NCBI RefSeq assembly: GCF_000720135.1 | Contig: NZ_JOIU01000002.1 | Span: 124,001-188,000, forward strand | Length of the DNA: 64,000 nt | Direction of reading: 5' to 3' | Source of the DNA: Streptomyces sp. NRRL S-1022 | GTDB taxonomy: Bacteria; Actinomycetota; Actinomycetes; Streptomycetales; Streptomycetaceae | Shown: piece by piece, positions 52,573-62,206 of the stretch | Numbering within the stretch: position 1 is the first letter of the stretch | Layout of the letters: every line of letters begins with the position of its first letter | Made by a program: the position numbers and the translations under genes | Notes under the pieces: model-generated | What the model was told of the DNA's origin: nothing | Seen by the model: only the letters and a program-made list of their open reading frames with translations | The model's database searches: none

Positions 52573-53823
52573 GTGAGTCCACTGCCGGAGCTGCGCTATC
52601 CCAGCGTTCCCGAACTGGTCGCCGCCGCCGAGGCGTTGGCGGCGCAGGAACCCGGGCTGTGCGCGCTGCGTCAGGTGGGCGTCTCGCGCGCGGGAAGACC
52701 CTTGCACCTGCTGTCGGTGGGGCACGCCCGCCGTGCGGTGCTCGTGGTGGCGGGCGCGCACGCCAACGAGCCGGCGGGCGGCTCCACCCTGCGGGTGCTT
52801 GCCGAAAGAGTGCTGGCCGAACGCGAGTTGCGGGCGGGCACGTCCTGGCACTTCCTGCTGTGCGCGGACCCGGACGGGGCGAGTCTGCACGTGACCCCGG
52901 CCCCGCGCAGTCTGCTCGACTACCACCTCGGCTTCTACCGGCCGACGGGCGCGGAGCAGCCGGAGTGGTCGCCCTCGGTGCTGCCCCCGGACCGCCTGCC
53001 GCCCGAGACGCGGACCCTGACCGGGGTGATCGACGAGCTGCGCCCGTACCTCCAGGTGACCTTGCACGGCACCGATCTGGGCGGCAGCTGGGTGCAGTTG
53101 ACCAAGGACGTGCCGGGCCTCGCCGAACCGTTCGCCAAGTCCGCGGCGGAACTGCACATACCGGTGGAGACGGGGGCCTCGGACGCGGCGGGCTGGCCGG
53201 CCTCCGGCCCCGGGGTGCACGTCATGCCCGGGCCCGAGTCCGGCGTGGCGTATCCGAGCATGCCGGACGACGCCCGGCACAGCACCTGGTACCACGCCCA
53301 CCGGTACGGCGGTCTGACGGCCGTGGTGGAGGTGCCGATGTGGGCCAGCGACCTGGTGGACGACCCGGCACCGCACCCGGCACCGGCGGCGGCCATGCGG
53401 CGGCTGGCCGTCCGGCTGCTGCGGGACGCGCGGGAGGTGGAGCGGATCCTCGCCGACTCGCTGCCCCGGCTGGAGGGCGTGGACGGCCCGCTGCTGCGGG
53501 CCGCCCGGTGGGCGCTGGAGCTGATCCCGGGCCTGGCCGAGGACTGGACCCACACCTCCCCGGCGGGCACGACGATGGCCTACGTCGGCAGCGTGGACGC
53601 CTTCGGACGGCGGCTGCCGCTGCGGGCGGCGGCGATGCTGCTGCGGGTGCTGCGGGAGACGGACGACCGGGCGGCGCCCCGCCTGGAGCAGCTCGTCGCG
53701 ACCTGGTGCGACGCCTTCTCGGAGCGGTTCAGAGCCCGCTGGGTGCCGTTGGAACACCAGGTGGAGCACCAGTCCCGGACCGTGCTGGTGGCGGCGCAGC
53801 AGGCGCGCGAGCAGGCGTGGTGA
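52573..53823 (+). CDS. M14-family zinc carboxypeptidase-like protein
   Basis: A 416-residue M14 metallopeptidase. The zinc motif H-x-x-E is in VVAGAHANEPAGG (about 58-70), a third His in QVTLHGTDLGG (near 163) and the catalytic Glu in TAVVEVPMWAS (near 255). No signal peptide is evident, so a cytoplasmic peptidase or amidase is expected. GTG 52573 was chosen because homology begins at PELRYPSVPEL; the frame extends 47 codons further upstream over the terminator. Substrate unknown. Confidence 0.83.
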   Translation: MSPLPELRYPSVPELVAAAEALAAQEPGLCALRQVGVSRAGRPLHLLSVGHARRAVLVVAGAHANEPAGGSTLRVLAERVLAERELRAGTSWHFLLCADPDGASLHVTPAPRSLLDYHLGFYRPTGAEQPEWSPSVLPPDRLPPETRTLTGVIDELRPYLQVTLHGTDLGGSWVQLTKDVPGLAEPFAKSAAELHIPVETGASDAAGWPASGPGVHVMPGPESGVAYPSMPDDARHSTWYHAHRYGGLTAVVEVPMWASDLVDDPAPHPAPAAAMRRLAVRLLRDAREVERILADSLPRLEGVDGPLLRAARWALELIPGLAEDWTHTSPAGTTMAYVGSVDAFGRRLPLRAAAMLLRVLRETDDRAAPRLEQLVATWCDAFSERFRARWVPLEHQVEHQSRTVLVAAQQAREQAW

Positions 53824-53902
53824 GCCGCCGCCCGGCCCCTGCCCGACCCCGCCCGCCGGCCGCCTGCGCGCCGGCCGGCACCGCCCGGCCGTGGTGTGCC
53901 GG

Positions 53903-54316
53903 TCAGTCGTCCAGGGTGAAGACCGATCCCGTGCGCGCCCTCATGACGCACATGCTGGTGTACGTCTCCTGGAAGTCGACCGGCCGGCCGTTCCAGCGCC
54001 CGCGCGCGTGGACGGTCACCGGCGCGAAGATCATCGGACAGAAGACGTTCGCGGCCGGGATGCGGCCGATGTCTCCCCCGGCGGCGGACAGGTCGGCACA
54101 CGCCTCGGTCGCGTGCGCGTGCCCCACGGGCGGGTCGCACAGCAGCAGCGTGCCGCGGGTGTCGGAGGACCGGGCTTCGCCCTTGGTGACGGCCAGGTAG
54201 AGCCAGGTGCCCGGGAAGGTGTCACGGGAGGCCGCGCGGGCCGGGCCCGCGGTGAGGAGGCCGGCGGCGGCCAGCAGGGCGCCCGCCGCCGCTGCCGCTC
54301 TGGTGAGGTAGGTCAT
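53903..54316 (-). CDS. Streptomyces subtilisin inhibitor-like protease inhibitor (SSI)
   Basis: A 137-residue secreted SSI-family inhibitor. The signal peptide ends at ARA (about 28). Four Cys form the two family disulfides. The reactive loop CPMIFAPV near residue 92 has Met at P1 and Ile at P1', suggesting action on subtilisin-like rather than trypsin-like proteases. The mature start (SRDTFPGTWLYLAVTKGEARSS) and the closing MRARTGSVFTLDD match the family. Such inhibitors restrain exported proteases during development. Confidence 0.92.
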   Translation of the reverse strand: MTYLTRAAAAAGALLAAAGLLTAGPARAASRDTFPGTWLYLAVTKGEARSSDTRGTLLLCDPPVGHAHATEACADLSAAGGDIGRIPAANVFCPMIFAPVTVHARGRWNGRPVDFQETYTSMCVMRARTGSVFTLDD

Positions 54317-54424
54317 GCCCGTTCCATCGGCACGGCGGCCCGGCTTCCGCAGTGCGGCTCACCCGATCGGGAGGGCAGGCGCACGTGACCGGGCGCCAGT
54401 TCGAACGGGACCGGCCGGGCGGGG

Positions 54425-54976
54425 TCAGCCGGTCGCGAGCCGGAACGCCGCCCGGCCGAAGGCGACCTGGTCGCCCTCGCGGACGACGACCGCGCCGATC
54501 ACACGGCGGCCGTTGACGGTGGTGCCGTTGGTGGAGCCGAGGTCCCTGAGGATCCACAGGCCGCCCTGCCGGCGCAGCTCGGCGTGCACGCGGGAGACGG
54601 TCTCGTGGTTCAGGCGCAGCCCGTTCGCGGGGTCGCGGCCTATGCGCAGCGGGTGGGTGTGCGACGGGTGCGGCAGCAGCAGCTTGGGCAGCCGCTCGGC
54701 CTGCCAGGCCCGGCGCAGCCGCACGGTGAAACCGGAGACGGCCTCCACGGTACCGAGGACCGCGCGGGAGAACCGGTTCTCCTGGGGCAGGTCGGCGACG
54801 AGGGCGGCGAGTTCGTCGGAGCGGCGCGCGACGAGCGCCAGCTCCATGCGGCGGATGAACGTGTCGTGCGAGAGCCGGCCCATGGCGACGCCGTCACGCA
54901 GGACCCGCAGCGCCTTGTCGCGCTCCGTGTCGGACAGGCGCGCGGGGTAGGTGGAGAACTCGAAGGACGACGTCAC
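54425..54976 (-). CDS. DUF1707-FHA domain protein
   Basis: A 183-residue cytoplasmic protein. The N-terminal DUF1707 segment (ARLSDTERDKALRVLRDGVAMGRLSHDTFIRRMELALVARRSDELAALVADLP, about 14-67) is followed by a linker. A complete phosphothreonine-binding FHA domain comes last (LRIGRDPANGLRLNHETVSRVHAELRR ... DLGSTNGTTVNG, about 108-158). The pThr-contacting Arg, Ser and Asn are present. It would read a Ser/Thr-kinase signal; no kinase is adjacent. GTG 54976 fits the DUF1707 start. Confidence 0.88.
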   Translation of the reverse strand: MTSSFEFSTYPARLSDTERDKALRVLRDGVAMGRLSHDTFIRRMELALVARRSDELAALVADLPQENRFSRAVLGTVEAVSGFTVRLRRAWQAERLPKLLLPHPSHTHPLRIGRDPANGLRLNHETVSRVHAELRRQGGLWILRDLGSTNGTTVNGRRVIGAVVVREGDQVAFGRAAFRLATG

Positions 54977-55153
54977 GCTGGTGATTGTCGGGCAGTGAAC
55001 CCCGAGTGTCCAGAAAACGCGGAATCGGTGCCGGGGTACCGGCACTTCCGCGACACCTGCCGGCAAAGGACGGATTCGAAAGCGGATCGATCGTCCGGGA
55101 CGGCACGATGGAGACGCGGGACATCACGGTGAACAGACGAAGGGGAACCGTCC

Positions 55154-56899
55154 GTGCAGTTCGAGGTGTGGGCACCGCAGGCAGACCGAGTGACGCTCCA
55201 TTGCGAGGGCACCACGCGCGCGTTGGCGCGCGATCCCGCGCGCGAGGGGTGGTGGACGGGCGAGGCGGAGGCGCGGGACGGCACGCGGTACGGATTCGCG
55301 CTGGACGACGGGCCGGTCCTGCCCGACCCGCGCTCGCGCCGCCAGCCGGACGGCCCGGACGGGCTGAGCGCGGTCGTGGACCACGAGCGCCACGCGTGGC
55401 GCGCGCGGTGGCCGGGGCGCGGGCTGCCGGGCGCGGTGCTGTACGAGCTGCACGTGGGCACGTACACCCGCGAGGGCACCCTGGACGCCGCCGCGGCCCG
55501 GCTGGAGCACCTGGTGGAACTGGGCGTGACCCATGTCGAGTTGATGCCGCTGTGTCCCTTCCCCGGCCGGCACGGCTGGGGCTACGAGGGCGTGTCGCTG
55601 TGGGCGGTGCACGAGCCGTACGGCGGCCCCGAGGCGCTGAAGCGCTTCGTCGACCGGGCGCACGAACTCGGGCTGGGCGTCGTCCTGGACGTCGTGCACA
55701 ACCACTTGGGCCCGTCGGGCAACCATCTGCCCGAGTTCGGGCCGTACTTCACGGACACGCACACCACCCCGTGGGGCTCGGCGGTGAACCTGGACGCGCC
55801 CGGCTCGGACGAGGTGCGTGCGTTCCTCCTGGGCAGCGCGCTGGCGTGGCTGCGGGACTACCGCGTGGACGGGCTGCGGCTGGACGCGGTGCACAGTCTG
55901 TACGACACGCGCGCGTGCCACTTCCTGGAGGAGCTGTCGGCGGCCGTGGACGGCCTGGCCGACGAGGTGGGCAGGCCGCTGTTCCTGATCGCCGAGTCGG
56001 ACCTGAACAACCCGCGCTTGATCACCCCGCGCGCGGAGAACGGCCTCGGCCTGCACGCGCAGTGGAACGACGACTTCCACCACGCCCTGCACACCGCGCT
56101 GACCGGCGAGTCGCAGGGCTACTACGCCGACTTCGCGCGGGACCCCTTCGGCGCGCTCGCCAAGACGCTCACCGGCGGCTACTTCCACGACGGCACGTAC
56201 TCCAGCTTCCGGGGCCGCGGTCACGGCCGGCCGCTGGACCGCGCGCGGGTGGCCGGGCACCGGCTGCTGGGCTACAGCCAGACCCACGACCAGGTCGGCA
56301 ACCGCGCCCAGGGCGACCGGCTCTCCGCCCACCTCTCCCCCGGCCTGCTGGCCTGCGCGGCCACGCTGACGCTGACCGCGCCGTTCACACCGATGCTGTT
56401 CATGGGCGAGGAGTGGGCGGCGGGCACGCCCTGGCAGTTCTTCACCGACCACACCGACGCCGAACTGGCCGAGGCGGTACGGCGGGGCAGGCGGCGGGAG
56501 TTCGCCTCGCACGGGTGGGCCGAGGAGGACGTACCCGACCCGCAGGACCCGGCGACCCGGGAGCGGTCCTGCCTGGACTGGTCGGAGCCGGAACACGAGC
56601 CCCACGCGCGCGTGCTGGCCTGGTACCGCAGGCTCCTCGCGCTGCGCCGGGAACAGCCCGACCTCACCGACCCGGACCTCGCCGACACCAAGGTGGCGTA
56701 CGACGCGGACGCCCGCTGGCTGGCCTTCCGGCGCGGGGACGTACGGGTGGCGGTGAACCTGGGCAAGCAGGAGGCGGCGATCCCGCTGGGCACCGGCCGG
56801 GCGGAGGTCCTCGCGGCCTGGGACCCGGTCGAGGCACCGGGCCGGGACGGACTGCTCCAGGTGCCCGGGGAGTCGTGCGTGGTGCTCACCCAGCCCTGA
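55154..56899 (+). CDS. treZ: Maltooligosyl trehalose trehalohydrolase
   Basis: A 581-residue TreZ that releases trehalose from maltooligosyl trehalose made by TreY. An N-terminal CBM48-like domain (FEVWAPQADRVTLHCEG) precedes the GH13 barrel. The sites are DVVHNHLGPSGNH (region I), DGLRLDAVHSLYD with nucleophile Asp (near 242), LIAESDLNNPRL with acid Glu (near 278), and QTHDQVGNRAQGDRL. GTG 55154 follows GAAGGG. It is split from treY by five unrelated genes. Confidence 0.94.
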   Translation: MQFEVWAPQADRVTLHCEGTTRALARDPAREGWWTGEAEARDGTRYGFALDDGPVLPDPRSRRQPDGPDGLSAVVDHERHAWRARWPGRGLPGAVLYELHVGTYTREGTLDAAAARLEHLVELGVTHVELMPLCPFPGRHGWGYEGVSLWAVHEPYGGPEALKRFVDRAHELGLGVVLDVVHNHLGPSGNHLPEFGPYFTDTHTTPWGSAVNLDAPGSDEVRAFLLGSALAWLRDYRVDGLRLDAVHSLYDTRACHFLEELSAAVDGLADEVGRPLFLIAESDLNNPRLITPRAENGLGLHAQWNDDFHHALHTALTGESQGYYADFARDPFGALAKTLTGGYFHDGTYSSFRGRGHGRPLDRARVAGHRLLGYSQTHDQVGNRAQGDRLSAHLSPGLLACAATLTLTAPFTPMLFMGEEWAAGTPWQFFTDHTDAELAEAVRRGRRREFASHGWAEEDVPDPQDPATRERSCLDWSEPEHEPHARVLAWYRRLLALRREQPDLTDPDLADTKVAYDADARWLAFRRGDVRVAVNLGKQEAAIPLGTGRAEVLAAWDPVEAPGRDGLLQVPGESCVVLTQP

Positions 56900-57017
56900 G
56901 ACGCCCTGTGCGCCCGCGCCGGACCGCTGAGGGCCCCGTTTGGTCCGGACGGGCCTCCCAGGGGCCGGACGGGCCGCCGAGGGGCCGGACGGTCCCCTGC
57001 GCGGTCCTGCGGCGGCG

Positions 57018-57956
57018 TCAGGGCTCCGGCTCGTCCTCGGGGAGGTCCGTGACCCGCTCCAGGAGGATCGGCTCCCAGGCGCGCCGCAGCTGGGTGCGCA
57101 GCAGGGGCAGGGAACCGCCCGTACGGCCCTCCAGGCGGTCGGTGAGGCGGATGACGGTGTCGCAGCGGGCCAGCCACAGGCCGCGCAGGCAGGGGCGGGC
57201 GCCGTAGCCGGCGAGGGTGGCGGCGCGGACGGCCGCCGGGGAGCCGACCGCCACGGCGAGTCCGGCGATGTCCTCGGCGGGGTCACCGAGGGCCGCCGCG
57301 GTCCAGTCCAGGATGCCGCGCACCCGGCCGTCGGCGCTGACCACCACGTGCGCGCCGGTCAGCCCGTGATGGGTGAGGACGGCGGTACCGGGCTGCGCGG
57401 CGAGCTGCGCCGCGCTGGCCGGGGTGAGCTGATGCAGCCGGGCGGCGTCGAACTCGTCCGCGGCGGCGAGCCGTTCGGCCGCGTGCACGGCCATCCGGCG
57501 CAGCGCCTCCAGGGAGCGCGGTGCGGTACGCGGCACGCCGAGCGCCTCCGCCTGGCGTGCGGGCACCGCGCGCAGCCCGCCCAGCAGCCCGGCCAGATCG
57601 TCCTCGCCGACGGCGGAGACGTCGTGCTCGTCGGCCGTACCGCCGGTCACCCGGGTGTCGAGCGTGTAGGCGAGGCCGGGTGCCCAGTCGCCGTGCGCGA
57701 CGCTGGTCGGCACGGCGACGGGCACGTGCGGGCGGACCAGGTCGCGCAGGCGCAGTTCCCGGCGCCGGCGGACGGAGGCCTCGCGGTCGGGCGCGAGGCG
57801 CAGCACGTGGCGGCCGCCGATCCACCACGTGTGCTCGCGGTCCTCCGTCACGGGCCGTACGTCGGGTCCCCCGGTGCCGTCGCCGCCGCCCTCCTTGAGC
57901 AGCGAACGGACCAGTCTGCGGACGGTGTCCGCGGTGGGTGTCGGTGCCTGGGTCAT
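57018..57956 (-). CDS. Phosphotransferase-fold protein with degenerate catalytic loop
   Basis: A 312-residue APH/choline-kinase fold protein. The position of HGDxxxxN reads HHGLTGAH (about 196-203): the catalytic Asp is Gly and the metal-binding Asn is His. The downstream ILDWTAAALGDPAEDIAGL (about 215-233) is conserved. The N-lobe lacks an obvious Lys in the beta-3 region (HVLRLAPD instead). This suggests a pseudo-kinase or altered chemistry. Streptomyces commonly carry such a gene near treZ. Role unknown. Confidence 0.8.
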   Translation of the reverse strand: MTQAPTPTADTVRRLVRSLLKEGGGDGTGGPDVRPVTEDREHTWWIGGRHVLRLAPDREASVRRRRELRLRDLVRPHVPVAVPTSVAHGDWAPGLAYTLDTRVTGGTADEHDVSAVGEDDLAGLLGGLRAVPARQAEALGVPRTAPRSLEALRRMAVHAAERLAAADEFDAARLHQLTPASAAQLAAQPGTAVLTHHGLTGAHVVVSADGRVRGILDWTAAALGDPAEDIAGLAVAVGSPAAVRAATLAGYGARPCLRGLWLARCDTVIRLTDRLEGRTGGSLPLLRTQLRRAWEPILLERVTDLPEDEPEP

Positions 57957-58008
57957 GGGTCGCGCGTCGCCGTTCCGGGTGTCGTCGAGAGTGGTCTCCT
58001 CGGGCCTC

Positions 58009-59136
58009 TCAGTCCACTATGACCATCTCACGGGTGGTGTCGTTGAGACGGCGGCCGCCGTCCTCGGTCACCGTGACGATGTCCTCGATGCGCACCCCGA
58101 AGCGGCCGGGCAGGTAGATGCCGGGCTCCACGGAGAAGCACATGCCGGGCACCAGCGGCTGCTCCTCACCCTCGATCATGTACGGCGGTTCGTGCGTGGT
58201 GACGCCGATGCCGTGCCCGGTGCGGTGGATGAAGTACTCGCCGTACCCGGCGTCCGTGATCACCGCGCGGGCGGCGCGGTCGACCTCCTGGCAGGCCACG
58301 CCCGGGCGTACGGCCCGGAACCCGGCCTCCTGGGCGGCGCGCACGACGTCGTGGACCCGGCGCTCCTCCTCGGTCGGCTCGCCGACGTGGACCGTGCGGG
58401 TGGTGTCGGAGCCGTAGCCGTCCTTCAGGCCGCCGAAGTCGAGGACGACCATGTCGCCGGGCATGATGACGCGGTCGCCGACCTCGTGGTGCGGGTTGGC
58501 GCCGTTCGGACCGGAGCCGACGATGGTGAAGTCGACCTGGGAGTGGCCGAAGCGGCGCAGCAGGCCGGCGAGGTCGTGGCCGACGTCGGACTCGCGGCGG
58601 CCGGCGAAGGGAACCTTCCGGATCTCCTCGAACGTTGCGTCGGCAGCGGCTCCGGCGGCCGCCAGGAGTTCCAGCTCGGCCGCGTCCTTCACCGCGCGGA
58701 GCATGGGCAGGGCGTCGGTGAGGGAGGCGTAGGAGGTGTCGGGGAGGGTCCGCTGGAGGCCCAGCAGGTGCATCGCCCAGGTGTTGTCGCTGATCCCGAA
58801 CCGGCCGCGGTCGTCGAGGAGGCCGGCGGTGACGGCGTAGGGGTCCTTGCCGTCGGTCCAGTCACGCAGGGTCAGCGCGGCGGCGCCGGCCGCGTGCTCG
58901 GCGTCCGGGGCCTCCAGGGTGGGCACGACGAGCACGGGGTCCCGGCCGGGGGCGAGGACCAGCACGGTGAGCCGTTCCGTGACCGCGGTGGGCGTGTAGC
59001 CGGTGAGCCACACCATGTCCGGTCCCGGGGCCACGAGGAGCCCGGCGAGGCCGGCGTCGGCGGCGGCGCGCGCGGCACGCTCCATGCGGGCGCCGTAGTC
59101 GGCGGCGGTGAAGGGCGCGGGCTTGGTACCGGTCAT
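58009..59136 (-). CDS. M24-family Xaa-Pro aminopeptidase
   Basis: A 375-residue pita-bread-fold metallopeptidase. The N-terminal creatinase-like domain has GLLVAPGPDMVWLTGYTP. Metal ligands are in VVLDFGGLKDGYGSDTTRT (two Asp), HRTGHGIGVTTHEPP (His), CFSVEPGIYLPG (Glu) and RIEDIVTVTEDG (Glu). It removes N-terminal residues before proline. ATG 59136 follows CCGGAGG. The 324-bp spacer 59137-59460 beyond it holds no gene I can support, only GC-rich inverted repeats and an (ACCGG)4 run at 59441-59460. Confidence 0.92.
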   Translation of the reverse strand: MTGTKPAPFTAADYGARMERAARAAADAGLAGLLVAPGPDMVWLTGYTPTAVTERLTVLVLAPGRDPVLVVPTLEAPDAEHAAGAAALTLRDWTDGKDPYAVTAGLLDDRGRFGISDNTWAMHLLGLQRTLPDTSYASLTDALPMLRAVKDAAELELLAAAGAAADATFEEIRKVPFAGRRESDVGHDLAGLLRRFGHSQVDFTIVGSGPNGANPHHEVGDRVIMPGDMVVLDFGGLKDGYGSDTTRTVHVGEPTEEERRVHDVVRAAQEAGFRAVRPGVACQEVDRAARAVITDAGYGEYFIHRTGHGIGVTTHEPPYMIEGEEQPLVPGMCFSVEPGIYLPGRFGVRIEDIVTVTEDGGRRLNDTTREMVIVD

Positions 59137-59460
59137 CCGGGCCTCCGGGCACGGGTGAGGGATCGGGGCGACGGCATCTCGGGCAGCATCCTGCCCGCCC
59201 GGACGGGGGGACGCGAGCCGGTCCCGGGAACCGGTGCCCCGCGGTCCGTCGGCAAGCGGCTCGCCAAGGGCCCATGATGACGCGCGGGACCGTTGGTGAC
59301 CAGCCGGTTTCCCGGCGTGTACGAGACGGCGGCCCCCGGGGCGTCCGCCGCCGGGGTCCGCCGTCCGCGGCCGGTTCCCCGGTACCGCTCGTGCCACGGC
59401 ATCCGGTCCCGCGGGGGCGCCGGTCCGCGCCCCGGCCGGGACCGGACCGGACCGGACCGG

Positions 59461-60018
59461 TCAGATCACCATCGCGGGGGTCACCGACAACTGCTGGTAG
59501 CCGCCGCTGCTGTGGCGCACGGTGAGCAGCAGCGCCTTTCCGGGGCGGGCCCGGGTGACGGCGCGGGCGAGGTCGGCGGCGGTGTCGACGCGGGCCGCGC
59601 CGAGTTGCAGGACGACGTCCCCGCGGACCAGTCCGGCCGCGTAACCGGGGCCGGGCACGTGCACGCCCACCACCAGCGCGCCCGCCTTCCGGGCGTCGAC
59701 GGCCTCCACGCCCAGTGTCATGCCGGGCACGGCGGGGGCGGAGACGGCCGTGGGGACGGCGTCGGCCGAGGGGGCGGGCGGCGGGGCCTCGCGCTGCAGC
59801 TCGGCCAGCCGGCTCATCCCGATCACCGTGGCACCGACCGTGCCGATGCCGACGCCCGAGAGCACCAGCACGATGCCCGCGCACAGGCCGAACAGCAGGG
59901 TCCGCAGCCGACGTGCGGGCCGGGGCGCGGCATGCGGCCGGCGGGCGGGGCCCGGGGTGCCGTCGTCCCGGCGGTCCTGTCCTGGCATCGGCTTGGGCCG
60001 CAACGCAGTCTGTTCCAT
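59461..60018 (-). CDS. Membrane-anchored PDZ domain protein
   Basis: A 185-residue protein with a basic Pro-rich N-terminus, one membrane span (LLFGLCAGIVLVLSGVGIGTVGATVIG, about 40-66), an Ala/Pro linker and a C-terminal PDZ domain (MTLGVEAVDARKAGALVVGVHVPGPGYAAGLVRGDVVLQLG ... PGKALLLTVRH). No protease domain is present. It looks like the anchor and PDZ part of a DegP-like protein alone and may recruit an exported protease or bind C-termini. Start ATG 60018. Confidence 0.83.
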   Translation of the reverse strand: MEQTALRPKPMPGQDRRDDGTPGPARRPHAAPRPARRLRTLLFGLCAGIVLVLSGVGIGTVGATVIGMSRLAELQREAPPPAPSADAVPTAVSAPAVPGMTLGVEAVDARKAGALVVGVHVPGPGYAAGLVRGDVVLQLGAARVDTAADLARAVTRARPGKALLLTVRHSSGGYQQLSVTPAMVI

Positions 60019-60177
60019 GGTTCGCTCGCCTCCGGCTGGTGCTCTACCCGGGGCGGCGGTCCGCGACGAGACACGAACGAGTGAGAATGGCCGGAGGGCG
60101 GCGCGGGGTAGCCATGGACATCCGCCACTGCGGCACCGGCGGGCCGGACCGGCCCGCCGGTGTGGCCCCCGCGGGGC

Positions 60178-62094
60178 TCAGCCGGTGTGGCCCTCCCCGT
60201 GGCCGCCGTGCGCCCCGCCGTGGTCGAACTTCAGAGCCTCGGGCGGCATGACGACGAAGGGCCGCATCATGCCCATGTCCTCGTGCTCCAGCAGGTGGCA
60301 GTGGTACATGAACCGGCCGTACGCGCCGTCGAAGCGGCCCATGACCCGCAGCAGCTGGCTGCCCGGGACCCGGAAGACGTCCTTGTGGCCGCGTTCGTTG
60401 GGTGCGAGCGGGATCGCCGTCCCCGCGTCGTACCGGATCGGCGTGCGGGTGCCGCCGGCCGCCGGGTCGAAGCCGGAGACGTCATAGGCGTCCCGGCCCA
60501 GCAGCTGGAAGTCGGCCAGGTGGATGTGCATGGGGTGCACGATGGGCGCGAGGTTGAGGAAGCTCCACTGCTCGTAACTGCCCTCGCCGATGGTGAAGCC
60601 GAGCCCGTCGTTGAACGTCCGTGCGGTGCGCCGGTACGTCTTCGTGGTGCCGTCGGCTCCGGTGATCTGGACGATGCCGTCGGCCGGGAGCCGGAGACCC
60701 GCGGTGTCCTGGACCTCGGTCATCTCCCATATCTCCGGGTGCCCGCCGGCGCCCTTGGTGGGGGGCGGGGTGAGCAGGATCAGGCGGTGGCCGTGCGGAA
60801 TGTCGTGGGTGAGGCGGCGGAAGGAGCCGGAGAGCACCTCGGGCAGTTCGAAGGTGTCCTCCTCGCAGCTGTCGCCGACCCGGAACTCCAGCACGGCGGG
60901 GTAGGGCACGTCACCGGCCGGGTCGGGCACGCCCGCCGGCTGGTTGGGGCCCTTGTTCACCAGGCGGAGCGTCCGCCCGGCCAGCCCGCGGAAGTCCACC
61001 AGCAGGTCGAAGCGCTCGGCCGGCGCGGCGGTCAGGGCGGGCAGCTCCGCGTCGAAGTCGACCGGCACCGGGCGCGGCAGCAGCCCGCCGTCGCTGCCGA
61101 TCTGGTGGACCGCCCCCGGCACCGGCTCGCCGTCCTCGTCGATCAGGACGAGTTCGAAGATGCGCGCGTTGGAGGCGTTGACCAGCCGGAACCGGTACCA
61201 GGCCGGGTCGACGTCGGCGTACGGCCAGATACGGCCGTTGACCGTGGTGTACGGGCCGGTGAACGGGACGGAGACCGGCTTGCCCGTCTCCGGGTTGCGC
61301 TGCTGGACGACCACCGTCTTGTGCAGCAGCCGGCCGTTGATGCGGCCGTCCTCGTCGGTGTCGAGGTTGCGGTCGGCGATGAGGAGCGGGATCTCCCGCT
61401 CGCCGGAGGGCAGGTGGAGGGCGTCCTCCTCGTCGTCCCGCACGAGGTAGGTGCCGTACAGGCCCGACATCACGTTCCACCGGGTGATGTTCATCGCGTG
61501 GTCGTGGTACCACCACTGGACCGCCTGGTGGTCGTTCGGGTACTCGGACAGCTGGGCGTCGCCGGAGCCCACGGCGTTGTCCGCCCAGCCGTCGTTGCCG
61601 CCGCCGGTCTGTGCGCCGTGCAGGTGGGTCACCGACCAGGCGGGCAGGGCGGCGACGTCCTTGTTCGGCTCGACGCCCTCACGGCCGGGCTCGGTGGTGG
61701 CCTGCGGGCGGCCGTCTGTGCGCAGCGGCACCCCCACGGAGGTGACCGGGTACTCGCTGTCCTTGGGGATGCGGTTGGTCCAGGCGATGCGGACCCGCCG
61801 GCCGCGCCGCACCTCGATGGTCGGACCCGGCACGTGTCCGTCGTACCCCCACATCAGGGTCGGCGGCAGCTGCGGGTGCAGGCGCACCCAGGCCGGGCGC
61901 AGGGCGATCTCCGTCTCGCGCAGCACGTCGCCGGTGTCGGGCCGCAGGACCGGCGGTACGGTCAGCGGCGCCATGTACGGCGTCAGTTCGAACGTCCCGG
62001 GCGCCGTCTCGGGCGCCCGCTCCCGCTCCTTCTCCAATTCCTCCGCGCCGGCCCCGGTGGTCTCTCCGGTGGGCCTCTCGATGATCTCCGTCAC
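60178..62094 (-). CDS. Multicopper oxidase (phenoxazinone synthase / CotA-like)
   Basis: A 638-residue laccase-type multicopper oxidase, close in size and layout to phenoxazinone synthase (PHS) and bilirubin oxidases. Copper ligands: [25 protein letters not shown] and [14 protein letters not shown] (type 1 Met present). It has no signal peptide, so it is likely cytoplasmic or exported by another route. The C-terminus is His/Gly-rich ([12 protein letters not shown]) and may bind metal. GTG 62094 is the first start past an ECF-like promoter. It oxidises phenolics or aminophenols; the native substrate is unknown. Confidence 0.9.
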   Translation of the reverse strand: MTEIIERPTGETTGAGAEELEKERERAPETAPGTFELTPYMAPLTVPPVLRPDTGDVLRETEIALRPAWVRLHPQLPPTLMWGYDGHVPGPTIEVRRGRRVRIAWTNRIPKDSEYPVTSVGVPLRTDGRPQATTEPGREGVEPNKDVAALPAWSVTHLHGAQTGGGNDGWADNAVGSGDAQLSEYPNDHQAVQWWYHDHAMNITRWNVMSGLYGTYLVRDDEEDALHLPSGEREIPLLIADRNLDTDEDGRINGRLLHKTVVVQQRNPETGKPVSVPFTGPYTTVNGRIWPYADVDPAWYRFRLVNASNARIFELVLIDEDGEPVPGAVHQIGSDGGLLPRPVPVDFDAELPALTAAPAERFDLLVDFRGLAGRTLRLVNKGPNQPAGVPDPAGDVPYPAVLEFRVGDSCEEDTFELPEVLSGSFRRLTHDIPHGHRLILLTPPPTKGAGGHPEIWEMTEVQDTAGLRLPADGIVQITGADGTTKTYRRTARTFNDGLGFTIGEGSYEQWSFLNLAPIVHPMHIHLADFQLLGRDAYDVSGFDPAAGGTRTPIRYDAGTAIPLAPNERGHKDVFRVPGSQLLRVMGRFDGAYGRFMYHCHLLEHEDMGMMRPFVVMPPEALKFDHGGAHGGHGEGHTG

Positions 62095-62142
62095 GGCCGA
62101 ACACCCCCGTGTTCGTGGTCTGTTGTTCCCCTTACTCCACAA

Positions 62143-62169
62143 GACTCCCGAGGACTCACCGAAGTTCCC
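62143..62169 (-). promoter_or_regulatory. ECF-sigma-like promoter of the multicopper oxidase
   Basis: On the minus strand GGGAAC (62169-62164) and GTC (62145-62143) are 18 nt apart, matching the GGGAAY/GGAAC-N18-GTY layout used by SigR- and SigE-type sigma factors, 49 nt before the oxidase start. Confidence 0.42.
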
Positions 62170-62206
62170 TGAATGCCCGATTCCGTACGAGAAGATTCCG
62201 CGACCG

